DNA from: Bdellovibrionales bacterium
Lineage (GTDB): Bacteria; Bdellovibrionota; Bdellovibrionia; Bdellovibrionales; Bdellovibrionaceae
Length of the DNA stretch: 64,000 nt
NCBI GenBank assembly: GCA_018266295.1
Contig: JAFEAQ010000011.1
Span: 657,626-721,625 of the forward strand
Direction: 5' to 3'
This document shows, piece after piece, positions 7,621 to 15,574 of the stretch. The translations under genes were made by a program, and so were the position numbers. Position 1 is the stretch's first letter. Every line of letters begins with the position of its first letter. The notes under the pieces were generated by a model. It saw only the letters and a list, made by a program, of their open reading frames with translations. It did no database searches and had not been told where the DNA came from.

Positions 7621-8973
7621 ATGAACACTGCTTCACTCAAAACTATTTCTAAAAAAATGACCCTGATGGGGCTTGCGTTCTTGCCACTCGTGGCCTTCGC
7701 GCAAGAAAAGAGCGCTGACGACATCCGCCGCGAGCTCATCGTAAAAGCATTCAATACTTATTCACAAGAATTCGTGGGCACTCTTACTGCGGACGACGTC
7801 AAAATCAAGGACGGCATTGGCCGCGTCGATGTGAATAAAGAAGTAAAATACTCCTATTACATTCAGACCGAAAATCCCGCAGATCCCAAGAGCCCGATCA
7901 CTCTGATTCCAATGGCAACGAGCCGCTATGCTCCGACTTATTATCAAACCGACGAGTGGTGGGATGCTCATAAAGCTGAAATCGACGAAGCCAAGCGCAA
8001 AGGCATGCGTCCGCCTCAACAAGACTCAGCGGAAGTGGCAGAGTGGTTGAAAAAGATGAAACTTTCTACGAACCCGATAGTTTTGCAGATTGATGCAAAA
8101 CAAAAAGTTTCAAGCGTTCGCTTGCAACAGTTTCTTTCCGAGTACTACATGAAGAACTTCGTTCAAGACGGCAAAGTTGTTCTCTATCGCGGTGGTGAAC
8201 GTGCGACCGAGACCGGCGACTGGTTGCGCGGCGTGCGCCCAAAAGGCTCTCGCTACTGGACACCAACCGCAAACTATGGCTGGAGATACGCACGTAAGAA
8301 CGCAACTTTCTTACAAGAACTGATCGACGGAAAACCGCCTATTTATGTGTTTGAAGTTCCGTTGGCAGAGTTTAAACGCCTGACTCAAGAAGGTCGTTGG
8401 CCGGATTTGACTTTAGGAACCGAGCTGACAAAGCAAGCACATAACAACTTTGATATGCGCGGCACTTTCACTGACAATATCGGTGGCGGTTTGGATTACA
8501 TGGGTATCGGTAAGATCGGCGTTGAGTTCGAAATTCGCTCGAACTCTGCCGGCGCGAACTCGATGTCTCGTTACTTTAAGCGTGTGGTCACAATTCAAGA
8601 ATTAGTTACTGACCGCGTGAAAATTATCCGCGAGACTTCGGCCCGCGTTCAACAAATGCGACCGCAGAATGCAGACGCCACTCGTGCTGCGTTTCTTGCT
8701 CGTGAAGAAAAAACAATCTTAGAAGGTAAGCTCCTTTACGCGGTTCAGAATGGTTTTTCGCAAGAAACGGCGAAGTACATGCTGACAGCGATGCAACAGG
8801 CCCGCGGTCCGGCAGAACTCACGGACTCTTTGAGTGGCGAGAACTTCATTAGCTTGATTCAACAAAGAATCGCGAGACTTGCTTCAAGACCGGCTCAGAT
8901 GAATGAAGAACTGCAAAAGCTTGAAGCGGCATTTGCTAAATCTGCAATGACTTGCAACGGCGTATTTCACTAA
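7621..8973 (+). CDS. Secreted ADP-ribosyltransferase-fold-like protein (Arg type)
   Basis: 450 residues, signal peptide ending near LPLVAFAQ, and SD AGAGGAAA before the ATG. Residues 187-305 resemble an ART core. Strand VVLYRGG (R190) matches the first conserved arginine strand. RYWTPTANYGWRYARKN (211-227) matches the STS-type strand and helix. IYVFEVPL (241-248) is a core strand, and GVEFEIR (300-306) offers an E-x-E pair at 302-304. The N-terminal about 180 residues and a helical C-terminal region are unassigned. The sole cysteine is C445, in MTCNGVFH. Second gene of the cassette, 14 bases after the first. ART fold is an inference from motif order, not a database match; it could be another alpha/beta enzyme. 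Confidence 0.5.
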   Translation: MNTASLKTISKKMTLMGLAFLPLVAFAQEKSADDIRRELIVKAFNTYSQEFVGTLTADDVKIKDGIGRVDVNKEVKYSYYIQTENPADPKSPITLIPMATSRYAPTYYQTDEWWDAHKAEIDEAKRKGMRPPQQDSAEVAEWLKKMKLSTNPIVLQIDAKQKVSSVRLQQFLSEYYMKNFVQDGKVVLYRGGERATETGDWLRGVRPKGSRYWTPTANYGWRYARKNATFLQELIDGKPPIYVFEVPLAEFKRLTQEGRWPDLTLGTELTKQAHNNFDMRGTFTDNIGGGLDYMGIGKIGVEFEIRSNSAGANSMSRYFKRVVTIQELVTDRVKIIRETSARVQQMRPQNADATRAAFLAREEKTILEGKLLYAVQNGFSQETAKYMLTAMQQARGPAELTDSLSGENFISLIQQRIARLASRPAQMNEELQKLEAAFAKSAMTCNGVFH

Positions 8974-8983
8974 GGCCTATGCC

Positions 8984-10105
8984 ATGAGAAGCCTCAAGTT
9001 TATTTTTATGATTTTGATTCTTCTGTCTATCGCAAATGCAGCGATGGCGCAGGAGTATATTTTCAAAGTCGACAACATGAACCAGGTTTGGATCACTCCA
9101 CCTGGTGCTTCGACATTCCTAGCCGGAACCATCGAGACGATTCCCAAAGGCACCCTGCTCTATCACTGGGGTAAAGCCACTCCAGAACAAGCGAAGGCAT
9201 GGGATGAAGCCGGTAAGATCTCACCGGACCTCTTGGAGCGTCTAAAGCAGGGCCAAGGCTTCGTCGGCGGTGGCTTCTATGTTTCAAAGGATCCTACCGA
9301 CTCTAGCTCCTACGGCAATGTTCAAGTTGTCGTTGAGCTGACAAAAGATATCCAAGTGATCAAGAGCGAACCAGGCGTCACCTGGGGCATGAGACTCTGG
9401 CCAACTCTGGAAAAAAATGGAATTTCAGGAGTGGGAGTGACTCATACACACACATGGATGAATATTATCGATGCTGAAGCCCTTACAAAAGAGTTCGTGG
9501 CAACGAGCGAATTTTATAAAAAGAATCACCTCAAACAGCTGACAACGCGCGAACGATTCACCGACTTTATGAGTAAGTTTCCTGAATTGGAGGCGGATCC
9601 ATTTTATCAAGAGTTCGGACAAAAAATCGACAAACTTGCTACTGACATCATGTCGACAGACAGACCAGCAGCCATTGCCGCATTCACGGAAGTTTTTGAG
9701 CACGGAAACGATTTAAGCAAAACGAAGGCTCTCAGCAGTACTTACATGAATCAAAGATACGCTGCCCTAAGCGATAAGAAGACCGTGGATTACGCATTAA
9801 AGGCTTTAAAAGGGAACAATACATTGGCCCAAGAGGCCCAGTATGCTTTGGCTTATCTCGTCAAACAGCCCCGACAAATCAATAACTATGTTTTTGCTAA
9901 TGCAACGAAGAATCTCTTACTCATGACTGATCTTTTAGCGCCGATGAAACATCAGCTGTCATCTGATAGATATTCCGCACTTCTCCAGGAAGCTAAATAC
10001 TATTTAGCGAAAGAGAATCCTTACTACATTAGAAAAGCCATCGAAGATCTAAAAGAAAAAGGCCGATGGAATCCGCCAATGATGTGTGAGCTGGTCTTCC
10101 GATGA
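8984..10105 (+). CDS. Secreted ADP-ribosyltransferase-fold-like protein (His-Tyr type), paralogue 1
   Basis: 373 residues with signal peptide MRSLKFIFMILILLSIANAAMAQ. The first domain has motifs of the H-Y-[DE] class of ARTs: GTLLYHWG (H61), GGGFYVSKDPTDSSSYGN (Y99 and a second tyrosine at 110), core strand VQVVVEL, and TWMNIIDAEAL with D163 as possible third residue. Residues 200-360 are helical and carry HEAT-like helix pairs (for example TVDYALKALKGNNTLAQEA). The next gene is a clear paralogue over the full length. The lone cysteine is C368 in MMCELVFR. Only 10 bases follow the previous stop, so it is in the same operon. Activity is untested; the position of the third catalytic residue is uncertain. 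Confidence 0.58.
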   Translation: MRSLKFIFMILILLSIANAAMAQEYIFKVDNMNQVWITPPGASTFLAGTIETIPKGTLLYHWGKATPEQAKAWDEAGKISPDLLERLKQGQGFVGGGFYVSKDPTDSSSYGNVQVVVELTKDIQVIKSEPGVTWGMRLWPTLEKNGISGVGVTHTHTWMNIIDAEALTKEFVATSEFYKKNHLKQLTTRERFTDFMSKFPELEADPFYQEFGQKIDKLATDIMSTDRPAAIAAFTEVFEHGNDLSKTKALSSTYMNQRYAALSDKKTVDYALKALKGNNTLAQEAQYALAYLVKQPRQINNYVFANATKNLLLMTDLLAPMKHQLSSDRYSALLQEAKYYLAKENPYYIRKAIEDLKEKGRWNPPMMCELVFR

Positions 10106-11118
10106 AACACTTGCCTCTTTCCATCCTCATTATTAGCCTCTTCGTTTTTTTGGCATCCTCACCAAGCCAGGCACAATCCCCGCGCGTTGAGATTGTAAGT
10201 AAAAACGGCGGACAAGAGGCATGGCTTCACGACGGACGTGTAGAAACTCTTCTTGGCAAAATTGAAGTTTGGAAAAAAGGCATGTTCTTGTTTCACTGGG
10301 GCGACGCCACACCCGAGCAAGCAAAAGCTTGGAACGATGCCGGCCGAATCTCTCCGGAACTTTTAGGCTATCTAAAAACACAGGAAGGATTTTCCGGCGG
10401 AGGATTTTATGTCTCGACCAGTCCGGTCGACTCCCATGGCTATGGCAATACTCTTGTGGTCATTGAACTTCCAAATGACATCCGCGTGCTCAAATCCCAT
10501 GTGACCGGCACGATTGATTGGAACCGATTGCATTCTCAACTTGAGGGCTTTCATATTTCTGCCATCACAGTTTCCCATATGGAATCCTGGGCGACGATTC
10601 TCGACTCTGAGGCACTGACAAGAGAACAAGTTGCTGATGCACAGTTTTTTAAAGCCTATCATTTCAATAAAATTCCAAGAGCCGATATGCTTGCAGACTT
10701 CGAAAAAAAGATTCCCGGCTTAAAAAACGAACAAACTTACAAAGACCTCGTTACTGAGCTAAAGCAGTTAAAAAAAGATCTTAAGTCCACTGATATCGAA
10801 AAAGTAACCGCGGCCACGGAGAAATTGATTTCAAGGGGTGAGCAAAGACTGATTGAAGAAAGCCTTTTTGAATTTCGTCCGAAATACGCCAATGAAGAAA
10901 CCGTGGATTTAGTAGTTCCGCTGCTGAAATCAAAAAGCCGTCTTTCAAGCTCGGCTGTACAACTTCTTTGGAAAGTCGTGAACAATAAAAAAGACCTCAG
11001 AATGTATACCTATACGAGCATCTTGAAAAACAGCGAAGAAGAAAACATCAGAGCCTTTGCCATCAAAGGCCTCGAAAAAATGAATGTCTTTATGTGCAGC
11101 CAGGTTTTCAGGCCTTAA
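10102..11118 (+). CDS. Secreted ADP-ribosyltransferase-fold-like protein (His-Tyr type), paralogue 2
   Basis: 338 residues, signal peptide ending SSPSQAQ. The start overlaps the previous stop (ATGA), so it is translationally coupled. Paralogue of the preceding gene with the same key elements: MFLFHWGDATPEQAKAW (H65), GGGFYVSTSPVDSHGYGN (Y103, Y114), core strand TLVVIEL, and MESWATILDSEAL giving E161 and D168 as candidates for the third catalytic residue. The C-terminal half has HEAT-like helices (TVDLVVPLLKSK, IRAFAIKGLEKM). The only cysteine is C332, in MCSQVFRP at the end. The retained E161, where paralogue 1 has H, suggests the two copies may differ in activity. Last gene of the cassette; convergent with the LysR gene. 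Confidence 0.58.
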   Translation: MKHLPLSILIISLFVFLASSPSQAQSPRVEIVSKNGGQEAWLHDGRVETLLGKIEVWKKGMFLFHWGDATPEQAKAWNDAGRISPELLGYLKTQEGFSGGGFYVSTSPVDSHGYGNTLVVIELPNDIRVLKSHVTGTIDWNRLHSQLEGFHISAITVSHMESWATILDSEALTREQVADAQFFKAYHFNKIPRADMLADFEKKIPGLKNEQTYKDLVTELKQLKKDLKSTDIEKVTAATEKLISRGEQRLIEESLFEFRPKYANEETVDLVVPLLKSKSRLSSSAVQLLWKVVNNKKDLRMYTYTSILKNSEEENIRAFAIKGLEKMNVFMCSQVFRP

Positions 11119-12020
11119 GCTTTTTCCTGAGTCGCAATTGTTTGATATAAAATCTCTGCGAGCTGACGTGCTTCCGATGTTTTGCGGAAGTAGTAAGTCA
11201 TGTCAATTTCGTAGTGGAACTCTTTGACGTGAACGTGATTCAAACGGCCTGAACGCACTTGCTTACGAATAGAGTGCGCCGGCAAAAATCCCCAGCCCAA
11301 TCCAGATTCGATCACGCGTTTTAAAGTTCCGACATTTGAAGATTCAAAAATCGGTTTTGGATTAATCCCCGCTTTACTCATCAGACTTTGTAATTTGTCA
11401 TTAAATCCAGGGAACTCATCAACGAAATTCACGAGTGGAAAGTGACTGAGTTCTTTGGCCGCGATCTGCGCTGGAATGTCCGTTTCTTTGCCAGAAACAA
11501 CAAGCCACATTTCTTCTTTCAGCAAAAACTTTTCTTCAACGCCTTCAAGCTCCAAACCAAACTCTTCTTGAAGCTGCGGCAAAATCAAAACGTCGAAGTT
11601 GCCTTTTTTGAAACCCTTCACAAGTTCATCACCGGATTTGTATTCGACTTTGATTTGCAGATCTGGATTGTGGCGCATCAATCGGCCCATCAATGGGCTC
11701 ATGATGTGAAGACCGATGGAGTTCAAAGTTCCGATACGAATTTGGCCTTTCAGTTCTGCGCCGATAGATTTGATAGCGATTTCCGTTTGCTGTGCCAATT
11801 GGAGAATTTTACGAGCGTGCTCGAAGAGCACTTCACCTTGTGGAGTGGCCTTAATTTGACGAACGCCTCTGACCAGAAGTTCAACACCTAGATCTTCCTC
11901 CAGGTTTCTGATCTGCTGACTGACCGCTGGCTGGGTCAAATAGAGTTTATCAGCTGCTGCGGTCATACTGCCTTCGCTAATGACGGTAACAAAAGTCGTA
12001 AGCTGATAAAGGTTCATCAT
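11115..12020 (-). CDS. LysR family transcriptional regulator
   Basis: 301 residues. The N-terminal winged helix is typical (LYQLTTFVTVISEGSMTAAADKLYLTQPAVSQQIRNLEEDLG), followed by the linker helix and a periplasmic-binding-protein-like effector domain starting at GQIRIGTLNSIGLHI (about residue 90). No neighbouring metabolic gene points to the ligand. It overlaps the 3' end of the ART-like cassette by four bases convergently and is divergent from the secreted protein at 12091, with 70 bases between starts. That spacing suggests it controls itself and the 12091 gene, as LysR proteins often do. Confidence 0.93.
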   Translation of the reverse strand: MMNLYQLTTFVTVISEGSMTAAADKLYLTQPAVSQQIRNLEEDLGVELLVRGVRQIKATPQGEVLFEHARKILQLAQQTEIAIKSIGAELKGQIRIGTLNSIGLHIMSPLMGRLMRHNPDLQIKVEYKSGDELVKGFKKGNFDVLILPQLQEEFGLELEGVEEKFLLKEEMWLVVSGKETDIPAQIAAKELSHFPLVNFVDEFPGFNDKLQSLMSKAGINPKPIFESSNVGTLKRVIESGLGWGFLPAHSIRKQVRSGRLNHVHVKEFHYEIDMTYYFRKTSEARQLAEILYQTIATQEKA

Positions 12021-12090
12021 GAGTTTTCTCCTTTGATCAGAGCCCTATTATTCCTTATACTTATATCTAAACCACGATTGAGGTCCAAAC

Positions 12091-12816
12091 ATGAAGTTTC
12101 TCAACTATTCTCTGATTGCTTTGCTGCCTATCTTACTCACAAGTGTGGCTCAGGCCAAACCTTTTCGTAATGCCTATATCTCCTTCGAACTTCCCCCTTC
12201 TTGGAACTGTAATCTAGAACAAACGGAGTGGGTTTGCCGCAGTGAAAGCTCTAAAGAATCCAAAGAGGCCATCATCATCCTCACCGCAAAAGAAGTTGGA
12301 CCAACGGATTCTTTTCCACAATACGAAGCTCACTTAAACAGTCCGATCACAATGAATTTGAAAACCGGTGGGACCGCAGAATCTAAAATCGTCTACAAAG
12401 CAAAAACAGTTCAAATCAACGATCAACCGTGGATTGACGGCCTTCACATGGGGAGCGAAGTTCCGAACTACTTCACTCGTTACTTGGCAACAATCAAAGG
12501 CCGCATTGCTGTTCTCGTGACATTCAGTGCGCACAAACAGTTCTACACAAAATACAGCAACGACTTCTTTAAAGCTGTGATGAGCTTGCGCGTGATCGAG
12601 ACTAAGAATCTCAATAACAACCCTGAAATTCGCCCGGGCAGCGGCGGTCCTCTTGGCCCGGGCAGCTTCCAGAACGCCATGCCGGCAGATATGGCGAACC
12701 CCGACGATATGGGTGGCAATGGCGGTAAGGGCGGCAATAAGATGATGCTCTTGCTGGTCGCGGTGATCCTCGCGGCAGCCGGTATTTATATCTTCCTGAA
12801 GAAACGCAAAAAGTAA
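12091..12816 (+). CDS. Exported protein with C-terminal membrane anchor
   Basis: 241 residues with a signal peptide (ending SVAQA). A globular domain (about 22-175) begins FRNAYISFELPPSWNCNLEQ and has two nearby cysteines. A glycine/proline/asparagine-rich linker (about 178-215) leads to a single transmembrane helix (MMLLLVAVILAAAGIYIFL) and a final KKRKK. This is the layout of a periplasmic domain tethered by a C-terminal anchor, formally similar to sorting signals, though no GG, PEP or LPxTG motif is present. Divergent from the LysR gene, a possible regulator. Function unknown. Confidence 0.75.
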   Translation: MKFLNYSLIALLPILLTSVAQAKPFRNAYISFELPPSWNCNLEQTEWVCRSESSKESKEAIIILTAKEVGPTDSFPQYEAHLNSPITMNLKTGGTAESKIVYKAKTVQINDQPWIDGLHMGSEVPNYFTRYLATIKGRIAVLVTFSAHKQFYTKYSNDFFKAVMSLRVIETKNLNNNPEIRPGSGGPLGPGSFQNAMPADMANPDDMGGNGGKGGNKMMLLLVAVILAAAGIYIFLKKRKK

Positions 12817-12972
12817 GACCTTAGACCAGGTCAGGGTGTCTAATCCACCGACACCCTGACTGATTTCGTCCCCTCGTCGAAGCCTTTGTCAGTAAAACTC
12901 CTTCTAATTTCCAATAGTTGAACTCATGTTGGCGCCCCGTTTGCTATGAATTCCTGCAAACGAGGTATCGTT

Positions 12973-14079
12973 ATGCTTTTCCAAGTACGTACTTTCCTAA
13001 TGGCTTCTTTGCTTTTGGCCTTCACAAGCCCTGTGATGGCTTCAACACTCCACAATTCAGAGTCTACCGACCAGGACCTCATTGTGACCAATGTGCGCGA
13101 GACCTCGCCGGCATCAGACATCCTGCAAGCCAGTGATCCTGCACTCTTGGATCAGGACTTTGCATTTACTTACGACCCTAAAGACTTCGACGGTGAAACA
13201 GATACCTCCGGCACCAAGGAACAACTGCTCAAATCTTTACGCGAAGAAATGAACACCGCTCGCGATCAGAAAGATCTTTATGTCCCTCGCGCGCCTGTGA
13301 GCGCCGAGCTTCTCGAAAAACTTTCGAGTCTTTCTGAGCCGGAGTTGCAATCCTTTTTGGGTAAAAAACAAAAGTTCCTCGAGAGAATGGCAAAAGCGCT
13401 TCTCTTCTTGCGCTTGAAACCGAAGTTTGTGAATAAGGTTTTGGCAGAAGTAAATACCAAGTTTTATAACTCTTCCCGTCTGATTGCCAATAGCAACTCC
13501 GCGGGCGTTGCTGTGATGTTCTCAGTTTCTGGGGGCCTTGCCTTGCCGAGAAAAATCGTTGAGAAATTGCAAACCCGTTCGCTCGGAAAATTTATTCCAA
13601 AAACCGGAGGCTTCGCTTACTTGCTTGGTCTTGGTGTTGGCATTTCCCGCACGATGAAAGAAGACGGACGTCCCCACTGGGTTCTCGACGTCTTCGTTGA
13701 TACAGAGAAATTGAAATCAACTATGACCGGCATGCTGGAAGTCTCTGCAGCCGGCACTTACGGAGTGGTTTATGAATTGCGCGAAGGCCACTTCAAAACA
13801 CAAACCACAGAAACTTCATACGGTGGCGTGGCCGGAGTTTTCCGCCAAGGCACGAACCAATTCGGTTGGGCGGCTTCAACGGGCATGAGCTTCCCACCAG
13901 CAATCGGCGCGATCCTCGTTTTCACAAACGAAACAAAGCGCCACTATATTTTCAGATTGGATTTCACGAAGTTTGCGGGTGACCGTCTTGAAACCTCGAA
14001 GGCCTTCATCCTCTCTTGGATGCAAAGAACCGGCATGAAAACAAAAGCCTCTGCGCTGAACTGCTCAGAAGTGTTCTAA
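12973..14079 (+). CDS. Secreted unknown protein with lone C-terminal cysteine
   Basis: I choose ATG 12973 over an in-frame ATG at 12946 because GAGG lies seven bases before it and the signal peptide then starts cleanly (MLFQVRTFLMASLLLAFTSP). The 368-residue product has an acidic N-terminal region and a helical segment (about 75-160). A glycine-rich, beta-looking second half follows (SAGVAVMFSVSGGLALP, FAYLLGLGVGISR, AGTYGVVYELREG). The only cysteine is C364 in the end sequence ALNCSEVF, closely resembling the ends of the 7621-11118 proteins. No family recognised. It is followed by a strong bidirectional terminator shared with the M16 genes. Confidence 0.75.
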   Translation: MLFQVRTFLMASLLLAFTSPVMASTLHNSESTDQDLIVTNVRETSPASDILQASDPALLDQDFAFTYDPKDFDGETDTSGTKEQLLKSLREEMNTARDQKDLYVPRAPVSAELLEKLSSLSEPELQSFLGKKQKFLERMAKALLFLRLKPKFVNKVLAEVNTKFYNSSRLIANSNSAGVAVMFSVSGGLALPRKIVEKLQTRSLGKFIPKTGGFAYLLGLGVGISRTMKEDGRPHWVLDVFVDTEKLKSTMTGMLEVSAAGTYGVVYELREGHFKTQTTETSYGGVAGVFRQGTNQFGWAASTGMSFPPAIGAILVFTNETKRHYIFRLDFTKFAGDRLETSKAFILSWMQRTGMKTKASALNCSEVF

Positions 14080-14085
14080 TAAAAA

Positions 14086-14112
14086 AGCCCACACCTCTTC
14101 AAGATGTGGGCT
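14086..14112. terminator. Bidirectional intrinsic terminator
   Basis: The arms AGCCCACA and TGTGGGCT flank a short loop, with six A on the left side and a weaker T-containing flank on the right. It sits between two convergent genes and can serve both, most convincingly the minus-strand M16 operon because of its T-run on that strand. Confidence 0.75.
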
Positions 14113-14140
14113 TCATTAAAATCTAAAAAATTATTCGCGA

Positions 14141-15571
14141 CTATTTCACTTTTTCAACAACTGGTTTGTATTCCTTCAGCTGATCGCCGACTTTCTTTTC
14201 GTCAGCATAGACAAGCACGCGGAGCTTCTTTGCATCCAGATGCTTTTGAATTGTCTGGTTTACATCCGCTAATGTCATCGCAGCGACATTCTTATTGAAA
14301 TCCTGCAAGTAACTGAGTGGAACGCCATAGTAATTCAAGATCAAAATATTATACGCCAAGCGGTCCGCAGTCTCGATCGCACGTGGGAATTGACCGAGCA
14401 TTTGCTCTTTGGATGCTTTAAACTCAGCTTCAGTCAGACCCTTTTCTACAAAGTCAGTAAAGACCTTCAAGCTCTCGTCGAGAGTTTTGCCGATCGTTTC
14501 GTTCTTCGTGAATGTATTGATGGCAAACGCGCCACGATCGGCACGAGCATCAAAGTAAGAGTAAATAGAGTACGTCAAACCGAGATCATCACGTACATGC
14601 TGATTCAAGCGGCTACCGAATTCTCCACCCAATGCCACGTTCGCCAAACGCAATTTCAAGAAGTCCGGATCGTTACGGCGAATACCGAACTCACCGATAC
14701 GGATTTGAGCCTGCTGCAAGCCCGGCTTGCTCAGCACTTTGACTTCCAAACCTTCGATAGGCTTTAACTCCGGTGTCGTGAAATCGCGGATCGGCTTACC
14801 TGACCACTTTTTGAATGCCTCGCCCACTTTTGCCTCGAAAGCCTTATCAAAGCGGCCCACCACGGCAAGTTGTGCATTGTTTGGACGATAGTTATTCAAG
14901 TAGTGCCGGATAATATCCTGCTTCGTGATCTTTTTCACCGAAGCCGGAGTTCCCGTGACATCATTTGCATATGGATGACCTTTGAACAAGAACTCATCAA
15001 ACGCGTCGTTCGCGTAAGCAGAAGGGTTATCCACCTTCTTCTGCTGTTGAGCGATCGTCTGAGCTTTCGCACGAGCCACCTCAGCATCCATGAACGCCGG
15101 GTTCATTACGATGTCGGAATACAAAGACAAAAGCTTATCTGAAGAGTTCACCAACGCGTCCATCGCAATCACTGTGAAGTCATTGCTTGGCTCGATATTA
15201 ATTTCAGTTCCGAGCTGACCGAGCTCATCGGCCACCACGGTGGCGTTTTTAGACTGGGTCCCCTGCTCAAGCAACTGGGCTGCCAAATTGTTGAGACCTT
15301 CCTTGCCTTGTGGATCTTGACGGGCTCCTACTTTCACCAGCATTGTCATGCTCACACGCGGTAAAGTGTTATCCGTGATAAATAGAATGCGCAAGCCGTT
15401 TTCAAGTTGCACTTCGCGCATCGGGCGGAGTTTAAAGCTCCCCGCAGAAGCGGCCACGGCAGGCTTTTCTTCTTTATTCACAATCTCGGTTTTCTTTTCA
15501 GCAGAACCACAAGCCGCCAATGTCGTTACGACCATCAAGCTTGGAAGAGTTTTTATTGCAAACTGTTTCAT
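14141..15571 (-). CDS. M16 family peptidase-like lipoprotein lacking the zinc motif
   Basis: 476 residues. Lipobox LAAC near residue 21 predicts a lipoprotein. The chain has the two-lobed M16 layout: MREVQLENGLRILFITDNTLP start, MTMLVKVGARQD strand, and a second-lobe segment with LGLTYSIYSYFDARADRGAF. Where active M16 enzymes have HxxEH it reads LNNLAAQLLEQGT, so it is probably the non-catalytic partner of the next gene. Such active/inactive M16 pairs work together in degrading or processing periplasmic proteins. The active partner lies three bases upstream in the same operon. Confidence 0.9.
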   Translation of the reverse strand: MKQFAIKTLPSLMVVTTLAACGSAEKKTEIVNKEEKPAVAASAGSFKLRPMREVQLENGLRILFITDNTLPRVSMTMLVKVGARQDPQGKEGLNNLAAQLLEQGTQSKNATVVADELGQLGTEINIEPSNDFTVIAMDALVNSSDKLLSLYSDIVMNPAFMDAEVARAKAQTIAQQQKKVDNPSAYANDAFDEFLFKGHPYANDVTGTPASVKKITKQDIIRHYLNNYRPNNAQLAVVGRFDKAFEAKVGEAFKKWSGKPIRDFTTPELKPIEGLEVKVLSKPGLQQAQIRIGEFGIRRNDPDFLKLRLANVALGGEFGSRLNQHVRDDLGLTYSIYSYFDARADRGAFAINTFTKNETIGKTLDESLKVFTDFVEKGLTEAEFKASKEQMLGQFPRAIETADRLAYNILILNYYGVPLSYLQDFNKNVAAMTLADVNQTIQKHLDAKKLRVLVYADEKKVGDQLKEYKPVVEKVK

Positions 15572-15574
15572 GGA

